This document shows, in pieces, positions 1 to 7,605 of a stretch of 40,645 bases of DNA. The translations under genes were made by a program, and so were the position numbers. The first letter of the stretch is position 1; each line of letters begins with the position of its first letter. The notes beneath the pieces are model-generated. The model saw only the letters and a list, made by a program, of their open reading frames with translations, had not been told where the DNA came from and ran no database searches. The stretch lies in the NCBI RefSeq assembly GCF_013415125.1, contig NZ_JACCDE010000040.1, positions 1-40,645 of the forward strand, read 5' to 3'. The DNA comes from Vreelandella glaciei. Its GTDB lineage: Bacteria; Pseudomonadota; Gammaproteobacteria; Pseudomonadales; Halomonadaceae.

Positions 1-63
1 GGTTACGGACTGCCGGACTTCGCAGAGGAACTCAACTACGGAGTCGATCTATCAACCATCTGA
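1..63 (+). CDS. C-terminal end of an unidentified protein (partial)
   Basis: An open frame runs in from the left edge and ends at TGA 61-63, giving a 20-residue tail that ends in GVDLSTI. The upstream part lies outside the window. The tail is too short to assign a family. It reads toward the copy-1 PPC-like gene but is separated from it by about 130 bases holding a hairpin and a promoter-like region, so it is probably a separate transcription unit. Confidence 0.4.
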   Translation, partial: GYGLPDFAEELNYGVDLSTI

Positions 64-76
64 GGGTGGTATCAGA

Positions 77-102
77 TTGATGGGGTGAAGGTGCCCCATC
101 AA
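77..102 (+). terminator. Hairpin after the partial gene
   Basis: A perfect 9-base stem (TTGATGGGG / CCCCATCAA) with an 8-base loop begins 14 bases after the stop codon of the partial gene. No T-run follows, so it is either a weak or factor-assisted terminator or an mRNA 3'-end stabiliser. The call rests on position and symmetry only. Confidence 0.4.
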
Positions 103-125
103 CCATTAAATCCGTATACCCTTTT

Positions 126-143
126 AAATTCAGCTTCATTTCA
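126..143 (+). promoter_or_regulatory. Shared AAATTCAGCTT motif, PPC-like copy 1
   Basis: AAATTCAGCTTCATTTCA lies 48 bases upstream of the copy-1 ATG and just before a TAATAT -10-like element. The same motif precedes PPC-like copies 2 and 3 and, slightly changed, the porin. The TTCA direct-repeat look resembles binding sites of OmpR-type copper regulators (CopR/CusR); that identification is inference. Confidence 0.5.
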
Positions 144-191
144 AAAACCACAGCTAATATAAACAAATCATCAACCACTGGAGTAATTATC

Positions 192-607
192 ATGAAAGTT
201 AACCAATTATCTTTGGAGCGCTTGTAGCCAGCATTCTTTCAACACCTGTATTGGCTAACTTCGGCAATACAACCCAGGATCTGCCCCTACTTGAAAGAGG
301 CGTCTCTTCTACACAGATTCTTGCTCAGGGGCAATCCAAACGTTTCAATATTAACATTGAACAAGCGACTACCCTACAAGTGACGAGTGAGCATTTTCCC
401 GGCATAAGGAGCTATGGTAACCGCATTTCAGCAGTTCTTTACAATGAGTCTGGACAACGAGTAGCAGAAGCGTCCAGTCCACAAGGCCACTTCAACCTTG
501 TCCATCAGTTGCAACCTGGGAATTATCAACTCGAAGTTACAGGAAGATCAGGGGGTGGCAGTAACGCAAATGATGATAACCGTTATAAGCTGCACGTTGT
601 CTACTAA
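192..607 (+). pseudogene. Small secreted PPC-like protein, copy 1 (signal peptide frameshifted)
   Basis: The ATG at 192 with its upstream region matches the intact homologues at 4839 and 38615. The first 29 bases lack one base relative to the right-hand copy (29 versus 30 bases from ATG to GGAGCG), so the frame hits TAG after 11 codons. The remaining frame (251-607) encodes the complete mature domain, starting right after the expected signal-peptidase site (VLA then NFGN). The mature domain has the feel of a bacterial pre-peptidase C-terminal (PPC) beta-sandwich: RFNINI, SAVLYNESGQRV, LQPGNYQLEV. Without a signal peptide the product would stay in the cytoplasm or not be made. Its mature sequence nearly equals copy 2, while its N-terminal end equals copy 3. 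No catalytic residues are visible; a periplasmic role in metal stress is guessed from the copAB neighbourhood of copy 3. Confidence 0.75.
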
Positions 608-638
608 CCTTTATTGGCAAATATGCTGAGGTTACAGA

Positions 639-664
639 AGGTCAGCCATGAGCTGGCCTTTTTT
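639..664 (+). terminator. Rho-independent terminator after PPC-like copy 1
   Basis: The stem AGGTCAGC / GCTGGCCT, with one G-U pair and a short loop, is followed directly by a run of T. It lies about 30 bases after the copy-1 stop codon and separates it from the porin promoter. Confidence 0.75.
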
Positions 665-689
665 ATGAAAAATTGATACCCCGGCAGGC

Positions 690-707
690 AAATTCAGCTT
701 TAATTCA
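690..707 (+). promoter_or_regulatory. Shared AAATTCAGCTT motif upstream of the porin
   Basis: AAATTCAGCTTTAATTCA lies about 70 bases upstream of the porin ATG. It differs at only two positions from the motif before PPC-like copies 1 and 2. Recurrence before an otherwise unrelated gene makes a regulator site more likely than simple duplication. Confidence 0.5.
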
Positions 708-776
708 GGAATCTTCGCTAATTTGATATTGCCGCAATCGGCCTAAAAAAAAGACAATTCACAAAGAGGTGTCATC

Positions 777-1949
777 ATGTGGAATAACAAGAAGATTCCC
801 TTGGTCAGCATGACGGTTATGGCCTTGGCAATTGGCTCGACGTATGTTTCGGCCCTGGAAACCGAAGTGGGAGAGACCACCGTGGGGCTTTATGGCTACG
901 TCAGGCTGAACATGGCTTACAACTTCGATCGGGATGCCGGATCGGCTAACGAAGGTTACTTTGCTGAAGCCGCAGGATCGGAAGATGAGAGAGATGTAGG
1001 GGATCAGTTTCAAGTCACCGCGACACAAAGCCGCATCGGCTTTCAGACCAGTACGCCTGTCGAGGGGAGCACGCTAGACACCGTTATCGAAGGGGACTTC
1101 TGGTCCTACAACGATGATAATACGCGCTTCAGACTACGGCATGCTTATGGGTCCTGGAATGGCATCCTTGCCGGACAGACCTGGTCGAATTACAACACCT
1201 TCGTCGCCGCCACACCCACACTGGATTTCTTCGGCACGGCGGGAAGCAATGGCTATGGGACGCGCCTGGCCCAGTTGCGCTACAGCATGGGAGGGTTCTC
1301 GATAGCTGCGGAGGATCCAAAGGCACAGCTGGCGGAGAACATTGATGGCTCCGTGCCAGACGAGGATTTGCTACCGGATAATGACGATGCCGTATCATCG
1401 ATACCCGCACTGAGCCTGCGCTATGAAAATAGCATGGGTGAGTTTTCCTACTCCATCGCCGGCATCGCCCGACAGCTGAAGTACGATACCGGCAGCGAGA
1501 AGGATACGGAAATGGGCTATGGGGCCTTCGCCGCAGGCGCCTATCATGCTGGGCCGGTGACCTTGAGAGCAATCGTGAACGCCAGCGAGGGGGCGAATAG
1601 TTACCTCTATCTGTCTGGCGATTACTTTAACGGTGCCGATGCCTACGTTGATACCAACGGCAAACTGCAAACGCTATCTGGCGACGGCGGAGCCGTTGGG
1701 CTTTCTTATCAAATATCGCCGCAGTATTCATTGAACGCGTCTCATGGCTATACCGATGTCGATTTAGGCGACACTACCGTGGGTGGAAATGCAGGTAGAA
1801 AGAACAAGAATACATTTCTTAATCTGATGTGGACTCCCAACGAGCGTTTGATGTATGGAATTGAGTACGGCTATTTCGAAACGGAGTTGACCGATGACCG
1901 TGAAGAAGATGCGAGCCGTGTGATGGTTGCCGCCCAATATAGTTTCTAG
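777..1949 (+). CDS. DcaP-like outer membrane porin
   Basis: This is a 390-residue outer-membrane beta-barrel protein. It has a signal peptide at about residues 1-26 (basic start, hydrophobic core, VSA cleavage region), then alternating amphipathic strands such as TVGLYGYVRLNMAY, and a C-terminal aromatic signature ending in QYSF, as required for Bam-dependent insertion. The early Gly-Tyr-Val-Arg strand, the TQSRIGF motif and the GQTWSNYNTF segment fit the DcaP/porin-4-like trimeric porins of Acinetobacter and Halomonas. These pass small, often anionic solutes; the substrate here is unknown. The start is supported by an AAAGAGGTG ribosome site before ATG 777. It is a single-gene unit between two terminators and shares an upstream motif with the copper-linked PPC-like genes, so metal-responsive expression is possible. 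Confidence 0.85.
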   Translation: MWNNKKIPLVSMTVMALAIGSTYVSALETEVGETTVGLYGYVRLNMAYNFDRDAGSANEGYFAEAAGSEDERDVGDQFQVTATQSRIGFQTSTPVEGSTLDTVIEGDFWSYNDDNTRFRLRHAYGSWNGILAGQTWSNYNTFVAATPTLDFFGTAGSNGYGTRLAQLRYSMGGFSIAAEDPKAQLAENIDGSVPDEDLLPDNDDAVSSIPALSLRYENSMGEFSYSIAGIARQLKYDTGSEKDTEMGYGAFAAGAYHAGPVTLRAIVNASEGANSYLYLSGDYFNGADAYVDTNGKLQTLSGDGGAVGLSYQISPQYSLNASHGYTDVDLGDTTVGGNAGRKNKNTFLNLMWTPNERLMYGIEYGYFETELTDDREEDASRVMVAAQYSF

Positions 1950-1994
1950 GATAGATGAGTTAGTAGTATAGCAGAGAAGCTGTTTCGATCTTTT

Positions 1995-2021
1995 AGCTTG
2001 GGCGTATGCCCAAGCTTTTTT
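1995..2021 (+). terminator. Rho-independent terminator of the porin gene
   Basis: A perfect 9-base stem AGCTTGGGC / GCCCAAGCT with a GTAT loop is followed by TTTTT. It starts 46 bases past the porin stop codon. Confidence 0.9.
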
Positions 2022-2037
2022 ATTTACACCAGGCACA

Positions 2038-2075
2038 GCGTATAAAAACATGAACTGGGTCATTTTTTTATACGC
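2038..2075. repeat. Long near-perfect inverted repeat
   Basis: The arms GCGTATAAAAACATGA and TCATTTTTTTATACGC pair at 15 of 16 positions around a 6-base ACTGGG loop. It lies between the porin terminator and the IS-interrupted PPC-like paralogue. It could be a second or bidirectional terminator, or the trace of a small mobile element. Confidence 0.6.
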
Positions 2076-2186
2076 CCTATTAAGGGAGGATTCAGGTAAA
2101 AGCCTCACAATGGCATTGTAACAAAACAGAAAGGAAGGTTTTCATAAAGCTCAAGCTTGTATTCGATGCTGCAGCTATCGTGATGG

Positions 2187-3069
2187 TTATGTAAACATCC
2201 CAGTTTCAGTTGCACCGCTGACTAGGGTTCTCCGAGCATTGGTGTTTCGCCAGGTATTCCCATGGCGCCAGGTCTTCCAGTGAATCGTGGGGACGTTCAT
2301 CGTTGTATTCCGTCATCCACGATTCGGTCAGTTGTCGGACTTAGGTAAGGTTCCGGAAGACATACATGTTCAGGATCTCATTCCGGTAAGTCCGATTGAA
2401 CGCTCAACATACGAGTTCTGAGTCGGGGTGCCAGGTTTGATGAACTCCAGCTTGATATCGTGTTGTTCAGCCCAATCAGCCAGGGCGATCGAGATGAATT
2501 CCGGCCGTTATCCATGCGTAGTTTGGCCGGGTAGCCTCGCCAGACGATAATGCGTTCCAGGACCCTTATAACCCTCGGTGCTGGCAGGTTAGGTCAATCT
2601 CGATAGCCAATATCTCCCGGTTAAAGTCCTCCACCACGTTGAACTTCCGAAACCGGCGGCCACAGAACAGGCTGTCTCTCATGAAATCCATGGGCCAGCA
2701 CTGATTAACGGTGGCTGGCACGCTCAATGGCTCCGGGTTCCGTGTCGGAAGTCATTTCTTGCCCCGTCGCCGTTTATTCAGGTTGAGTGCGCAATACAGT
2801 CAATGGACCCGCTTGTGATTCCATCCATGACCCCATCGTCGCAGCAACTTGAACAGTTTGCTGAAGCCGTAGGCGGAATAGCGCTCAGTCGCGCTTTGAA
2901 GCGCTCCAACCACTGGGTCATCCCGAGATGTGTCCGGACGATAACGGTACACAGAGCCACTGATGCCAGCGATTCGGTAAGCTCTACGGGTGCTGACACC
3001 ATGTGCTTGCTTGAGGTAATCAACCAGCTCTCGTCGAACGGCTGAATTTACAGCTTTTTTTGATGACAT
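2187..3069 (-). pseudogene. IS3-family transposase OrfB, multiply frameshifted
   Basis: The N-terminal part reads intact for about 89 residues (STRRAYRIAGISGSVYRYRP, then SAYGFSKLFKLLRRWGHGWN), matching the HTH_21 region of IS3 integrases. Downstream, recognisable pieces of the rve catalytic core appear in shifting frames with stops: VNQCWPMDFMRDSLFCGRRF, FNVVEDFNREILAIEID, YNDERPHDSLEDLAPWEYL. The reading ends in TETGMFT near the left inverted repeat. The catalytic domain cannot be made as one chain. Confidence 0.75.
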
Positions 3070-3387
3070 CCTTCAGCAGCTTGTGATCCAGGCTCAGCTC
3101 AGCATACATCTGCTTCAGCCGGCGGCTTTCTTCTTCAAGTTCCTTAAGGCGCTTCACATCAGAGGCTTCCATGCCACCGTACTTGGATTTCCAATTGTAG
3201 TAGGTCGCATCGGAGATGCCGTACTCCCGGCAGACTTCCTTGACTAGGCGACCGCCCTCGACCTCTTTCAGGATTTTGACGATCTGTGCCTCGCTGTACC
3301 GTGACTTCTTCATGCCGTTCTCCGTTTGTCTCATTGTAGGCTGGAGAACTCTAATCACGCATGTACTGATTTTAGGGGATGGTTACA
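2190..3387 (-). mobile_element. Degenerate IS3-family insertion element
   Basis: About 1.2 kb is bounded by imperfect terminal inverted repeats: TGTAAACATCCC on the left, and TGTAACCATCCC when the right end is read in reverse. The ends are TG...CA. Flanking 4-mers GTTA (left) and ATTA (right) look like a target duplication with one substitution. Inside on the minus strand are orfA and a decayed orfB. IS407-group elements of IS3 have this end style and a 4-bp duplication; the subgroup assignment is inference. Confidence 0.75.
3020..3313 (-). CDS. IS3-family transposase OrfA
   Basis: This 97-residue protein is the DNA-binding half of an IS3 transposase. It begins MKKSRYSEAQIVKILKEVE and carries the typical helix-turn-helix (CREYGISDATYYNWKSKYGG), then a leucine-zipper-like coiled coil (LKELEEESRRLKQMYAELS) ending LLKDVIKKS. 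ATG 3313 is preceded by GGAGAA; a longer upstream extension has no family match. It overlaps the start of orfB, the arrangement used for programmed frameshifting to OrfAB. OrfA itself looks complete, but orfB is destroyed, so the element cannot move without help. Confidence 0.8.
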   Translation of the reverse strand: MKKSRYSEAQIVKILKEVEGGRLVKEVCREYGISDATYYNWKSKYGGMEASDVKRLKELEEESRRLKQMYAELSLDHKLLKDVIKKSCKFSRSTRAG

Positions 3388-3609
3388 ATTACTACTCCTG
3401 CTTTTGCAGAACTCGGCCACTCCGAGGGTCAAGATAAACTGCTAAAGGAGGAGATAACTGCGGCGACATCTTAACCAGCGCCTTTCCTCATGAGTACGAA
3501 TTAAACCTCGACAGCAGCTCTATCGTAAGAATCGAAAGCGATCACTTTCCGACATCAACAGGCACTTCTTTGAGGATGAAAACACAGCTTGTGGATCTCA
3601 ATCCTGACT

Positions 3610-4595
3610 TCAATCAATAAGCTCAGCACCTGCGGTATCCAGAGCGCCTGAGTATTCCCCCAGGAACACCTGCGCCGGTGTCCGATAGCCGAGCCGTTTT
3701 CGGGGGCGGTCATTCAGTTTGCTGACCACCTTGCGCAGCTCGCCATCGTGACCTGTCGGAAGTAGGTTCCATTGGGAAAGTACTGCCGTATCAGGCCATT
3801 CGTGTTCTCGTTGGTCCGACGCTGCCCGGAGCAGTAAGGATCACAGAAATACGTTGCTGCCGTCACGGCCTTGGACACGGCTTCATGGACGGCGAACTCC
3901 GAGCCATTATCCAGCGTGATGGTCTGGCCAGCGCCCCGACGAGGCTTCAGCAGGCGGATCATGGCCGCTTTCATCAGCTCCGCCGAGCCCCTGGGCAGCC
4001 TTGCCGCCAGCAGGTACTCGCTGCGACGCTCGACCAGCGTGACCAGGCCTGAATGCTTGTGCCCCTGGAGTACGGTGTCGCCCTCCCAATGGCCGATAAA
4101 GCGCCGGTTTTCGACCTCAGCGAGGCGGTGCTCGATGCCTATCCGGTTAGGGATCTTGCCAAGCCCTGAGCTCTTGGCCTGAGTGCGATGCTTGCTGCGA
4201 CGTTTGGGCTGACGCAGATGCTGCCAGAGATCGCCGCCCTGCGCCTTGTCATCCCAGATTAAGTAATAGATCCACTGATGGCTGACACCGACGCCTGCCA
4301 GGGGCGCGATGAAGCCGCTGATCTGCTTTGGGCTCCACTCCTCATACAGCCTGCCGACAACGGCAGTGATCATGCTCGGCAGGTGCTTCGTCCACTTCCA
4401 GGCGGTACGACGCCGCTGATCACTGAGCACCTGAGCCTGCTCGGGATCGTAGCCACAAGAGGTGGCGTTACGGCGCAGCTCAAGGCTGACGGTGCTGTTA
4501 TGGATGCCAAGCTCTCCGGCGATCTGCCGCTGGCTCAGGTCATGGCGGGCGTAGATCTGTTATCGTTGGATCTGGGTCAGCTATCGGTATCCCAT
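3610..4595 (-). pseudogene. IS30-family transposase, inactivated
   Basis: The frame from ATG 4595 reads as the IS30 N-terminal HTH (RHDLSQRQIAGELGIHNSTV), but contains TAG and TAA stops within the first dozen codons. The central 238 residues are open: MLSDQRRRTAWKWTKHLP, the catalytic GHWEGDTV and TLDNGSEF motifs with their Asp residues, and the NENTNGLIRQYFP motif. A one-base loss near 3745 shifts the frame, after which the true C-terminus (LRKVVSKLNDRPRKRLGYRT) continues to TGA 3610. There are thus at least two nonsense changes and one frameshift. Terminal repeats could not be placed with confidence. The 3' end abuts the remnant of the PPC-like paralogue. Confidence 0.85.
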
Positions 4596-4730
4596 GCTCT
4601 TCTTCACTTTGGTCGGTGAGCCGAGAAGGGTACCGGCGCTGGTCCTCCTACCTCTACCGTGCTGTCCAAAGTGCTGCGTTTATTCTATGAACCCAGGATG
4701 TTCTAACAACTCTGGTAATGGGTAACTTTT

Positions 4731-4757
4731 AACGTCACCAATTGGTGGCGTTTTTTT
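4731..4757 (+). terminator. Orphan copB-type terminator in the left repeat arm
   Basis: The stem ACGTCACCA / TGGTGGCGT is followed by seven T. It is the same structure as the terminator behind copB on the right, but here copB itself is missing apart from its last ~10 bases. Confidence 0.75.
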
Positions 4758-4772
4758 ATTGTTTTTATTTTT

Positions 4773-4790
4773 AAATTCAGCTTCATTTCA
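4773..4790 (+). promoter_or_regulatory. Shared AAATTCAGCTT motif, PPC-like copy 2
   Basis: AAATTCAGCTTCATTTCA, 48 bases upstream of the copy-2 ATG, is identical to the copy-1 site. It is followed by the same TAATAT element and the ACTGGAGTAATTATC ribosome-binding leader. Confidence 0.5.
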
Positions 4791-4838
4791 AAAACCACAG
4801 CTAATATAAACAAGTCATCAACCACTGGAGTAATTATC

Positions 4839-5255
4839 ATGAAAATTAAAGCAATTATTTTTGGCGCAACGGTAGCGACTATACTATCTACACCTGTCTT
4901 GGCTAGCCAAGGCAACACCTCTCAAGGCGTTCCGACGCTTGAAAGAGGCGTATCTTCTACACAGATTCTTGCTCAGGGGCAATCCAAACGTTTCAATATC
5001 AATATTGAACAAGCGACTACCCTACAAGTGACGAGTGAGCATTTTCCCGGCATAAGGAGCTATGGTAACCGCATTTCAGCAGTTCTTTACAATGAGTCTG
5101 GACAACGAGTAGCAGAAGCGTCCAGTCCACAAGGCCACTTCAACCTTGTCCATCAGTTGCAACCTGGGAATTATCAACTCGAAGTTACAGGAAGATCAGG
5201 GGGTGGCAGTAACGCAAATGATGATAACCGTTATGAGTTACATGTTGACTATTAA
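4839..5255 (+). CDS. Small secreted PPC-like protein, copy 2 (intact)
   Basis: A 138-residue protein with a clear Sec signal peptide (MKIKAIIFGATVATILSTPV, cleavage after VLA) and a mature domain of about 115 residues. That domain is built like a PPC (pre-peptidase C-terminal) beta-sandwich: RFNINIEQATTLQV, RISAVLYNESGQRVAE, LQPGNYQLEVTG, YELHVDY. PPC domains are usually secreted modules without enzymatic activity, so a binding or stabilising role in the periplasm is likely. ATG 4839 has a GGAG site 12 bases upstream. The mature part is nearly identical to copy 1, whereas the last codons and the downstream terminator match copy 3, so the gene is a mosaic. It heads the left block, with the shared motif upstream and a strong terminator behind. 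Confidence 0.75.
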   Translation: MKIKAIIFGATVATILSTPVLASQGNTSQGVPTLERGVSSTQILAQGQSKRFNINIEQATTLQVTSEHFPGIRSYGNRISAVLYNESGQRVAEASSPQGHFNLVHQLQPGNYQLEVTGRSGGGSNANDDNRYELHVDY

Positions 5256-5280
5256 TATATAGTCACTAATTTAAGATACA

Positions 5281-5308
5281 GGGCCAGCCTTTATGCTGGC
5301 CCTTTTAT
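5281..5308 (+). terminator. Rho-independent terminator after PPC-like copy 2
   Basis: The stem GGGCCAGC / GCTGGCCC around a short loop is followed by TTTT, 25 bases after the stop codon. The right arm has the same hairpin after copy 3. Confidence 0.85.
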
Positions 5309-5388
5309 TTAACATATATTTTTATCATTGAAGAAACCTATTCGTAACCGTAGCTAGAATTTTAAAATAAATGAGCAGGCTATACTTG

Positions 5389-5407
5389 CCTTTGTGTAGC
5401 ACAAAGG
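5389..5407 (+). promoter_or_regulatory. 19-bp palindrome, candidate operator of the glutaredoxin-MauE gene
   Basis: CCTTTGTG-TAG-CACAAAGG is a perfect palindrome with a 3-base centre. It lies just downstream of a TATACT -10-like element (5381-5386) and ~45 bases before the (lost) start codon of the MauE-type gene. A dimeric repressor binding over the transcription start would fit. The right-arm counterpart retains one perfect half. Confidence 0.5.
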
Positions 5408-5452
5408 TTCTATATTTTTAGCAAATACCATATTCTTAGCGAAGGAAAAACA

Positions 5453-6081
5453 ATACCAACGTCAACATCCACTGCCTCTGCACAGGTTTACCGGATGAAA
5501 ACCGTCGAGCATATGTGCCCGTTCGGTTTGAAAACGGTTGATCTACTCAAGCGTAAAGGCTTCACAGTTGACGATAACTTGTTGGCCTCACGGGAAGAAA
5601 TTGACGCGTTTAAAGAACAGGAAAATGCGACACAACGCCTCAAGTATATCTTGGCGATGAACGTATCGGCGGCTATGAAGAACTCCGCGAGCACCTGGGG
5701 ATGAGCGTTCCTTACGCTAAGTCCATTACCTATCGTCCGGTGCTGGCGATTTTCGCCACCGCGCTATTGATCGGCTTTGCCTTTAGCTGGGCTGCCCAAG
5801 GCTCCCTGTTCACCACTCGTATGCCAGAGTACGCCGTTGCCACTGCGATGGTGCTCTTGGGTCTGCAAAAGCTTCAAGACGTAGAAAGCTTCAGCACCAT
5901 GTTTCTCAACTACGATCTGCTTGCCCAGCGCCATGTCCCCTATAGCTATGTTTACCCTTACGCTGAAACGCTGGCGGGGCTACTGATGTTAGCGGGTACC
6001 CTTATCTGGCTGGCCGCGCCACTGGCGCTTTTCGTCGGTACCGTGGGACTGTGGATGCCGCTTCGAATGCTGCTCGGATGA
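5453..6081 (+). pseudogene. Glutaredoxin-MauE fusion protein, left decayed copy
   Basis: Alignment to the intact right copy shows four lesions. The start ATG is ATA at 5453. Small indels between about 5625 and 5660 break the frame inside the glutaredoxin domain (QENATQRLKYILAMN versus QENVDTTPQVYIGDQ), and translation ends at 5704. The membrane part is open again from 5701 (YRPVLAIFATALLIGFAFSW onward). An in-frame loss of 43 codons (129 bp) near 6047 removes the segment holding the Cys-Ala-Cys motif of the right copy. An internal ATG at 5495 could still start a short glutaredoxin-like peptide with the MCPFG motif. No functional fusion can be made. Confidence 0.85.
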
Positions 6082-6246
6082 GTAAGCCTATTTTCGCCAA
6101 ACACTTGATCGGGATCATGTCTTCATTCTGCGTTGTTCAGGTTGCGTTCAGAATCGTCACCCATGCTGTAGGTAAGGTAACTTCATTCATTTCTATCCGA
6201 AACAGCGAGGGTAGTCGCTGTCGATATTGAAGAGGTAGCTTTTTTT

Positions 6247-7578
6247 ATGGCGAAACAGGACAGAACGCCACAGTATAAAGAAGGCAGTCTTTCGCTGGTC
6301 GGTGCCGTTGCATTAGGCACAGGCGTGATGATTGGGGCTGGTATCTTTGCGTTAACCGGCCAGATGGCCGAAATGACCGGTTATCTTTTTCCTCTCGCTT
6401 TTTTGGCCGCTGCGGTGATCGTTTCTTTCAGCGCTTATTCTTACGTAAAGATGTCCAATGCCTACCCATCGGCGGGCGGCATCGGCATGTACCTTCAGAA
6501 AGCATACGGCCCAACACTCCCCACCGCTTTTCATGCGCTTTTGATGTATTTTTTTATGGTGATCGCGCAGAGCTTTCTGGCGAGAACCTTTGGCTCGTAC
6601 ACCTTGGAATTAGGGGATCGCTCCTTTTATGCCCCTCTATTAGGTGTTGGTTTACTACTAGCGGCCTTCTTGGTCAATTTATCCGCCAACAAGCTAATTG
6701 AGACGGTTGCCTCGGTACTCGGGTTCGTCAAAATAGGCGGTATTGTTGTGTTTGGTGTTGTCGGTGTGTTTGTTGCCGATTCTCTCGAAATGGGGGCAAG
6801 CAGCGAAGCACCTTCGCCTACAATCGCAGGTTTTTTTAGGCGCAACGGCACTGGGCATTTTAGCCTTTAAAGACTTCACGACTATTACTAACATCGGTTC
6901 GGAGCTTAAGAACCCCAAACGGAATGTCGGTAGAGCGATTATGATCTCAATTGCCTTATGCATGGTGATCTATGCGCTTGTCGGCTTTGCCGCTCCAGCA
7001 ACCTTTCCTTATCAGAAATTATTGAAACACAAGATTATTCGCTGGCCGCTGCGGCTCGGCCCGCGCTTGGTGAAGCGGCGGTTGCCTTTACTGTGATACT
7101 CGCCATGCTGGCTACCGCCGGTGGGATTATCGCCAGCGTCTTTGCCGTTTCGCGCATGCTTGCGATGCTGACGGAAATGAAACTGGTACCGCACCGTCAT
7201 TTTCACATGCCCGGCAGCCTGCAAAAGCACACGTTGGTATACACCATTGTATTCGGTTTGGTGCTCACGGCCTTCTTTGACCTGAGCCGTATCGCAGCAC
7301 TCGGCATTATTCTTTATTTGATCATGGATATCGCTATTCACTGGGGTGTGCTGCGGCATCTTAAAGAGAGCGTGAGCGCCAACCCTATCATACTGGTCAT
7401 TGCCATACTGCTGGACGCCATTGTGTTGCTGGGCTTTATTTGGGTAAAAGCCACCTCAGACCCTTTTGTTCTTATGATTGCAGGCGTAGTAATGGCGATC
7501 ATTTTGCTAGGTGAGTGGATGTTCCTCGCCAAACGCGGCACATCAGACGATAGCGAGCATTCTCACCACGCTCATTAA
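6247..7578 (+). pseudogene. APC-family amino acid permease, left frameshifted copy
   Basis: This is homologous throughout to the intact permease at 35742-37079: GTGVMIGAGIFALTGQMAEM, SYVKMSNAYPSAGGIGMYL, and a C-terminal membrane region ending SEHSHHAH. Two compensating lesions break it. An extra T in a seven-T run at about 6831-6837 stops translation at 6870, and a missing base near 6990 restores the original frame, which then runs open to 7578. A few residues (LFD) are also missing near 6612. ATG 6247 follows a GAGGTAG ribosome site. Between the lesions the original protein can still be read in another frame, so decay is recent, or one lesion is a sequencing error in the homopolymer. Confidence 0.85.
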
Positions 7579-7605
7579 CATTAATAGCGCTATAGGAGCT
7601 ATCCC

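Larger units (their letters stand above)
2144..3620 (+). pseudogene. Fourth, diverged PPC-like paralogue, split by an IS3-type element
   Basis: Two halves flank the IS. The left half (2144-2189) follows a GGAAGG ribosome site and reads as a signal peptide (KLKLVFDAAAIVMV), but begins at ATA where ATG is expected. The right half (from 3388) continues in frame as TTPAFAELGHSEGQDKLL once the target duplication is removed. After a frameshift near 3455-3470 it reads GDILTSAFPHEYELNLDSS and then IVRIESDHFP, ending at TAA 3618. This parallels the TQILAQGQSKRFNINIEQ to VTSEHFP stretch of the intact copies. The gene is therefore a dead, older member of the same secreted family. Its C-terminal third is missing, probably lost when the adjacent IS30 copy arrived. 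Confidence 0.65.
4697..7578 (+). repeat. Left arm of a ~3 kb diverged inverted repeat
   Basis: This arm corresponds to 35742-38758 on the opposite strand: the last bases of copB (GATGTTCTAA), its terminator, a PPC-like gene, a glutaredoxin-MauE gene and an APC permease, in the same order. Non-coding parts, such as the region before the MauE gene, are almost identical, while the permease coding DNA differs at roughly one base in five by eye. The left arm starts abruptly inside what would be copB, next to the IS30 remnant, which shows that it is a derived and truncated copy. Confidence 0.85.

Noticed and set aside
5381..5407. MerR/CueR-type operator
   Set aside because: The palindrome lacks the CueR consensus and is not placed in a 19-20 bp spacer.
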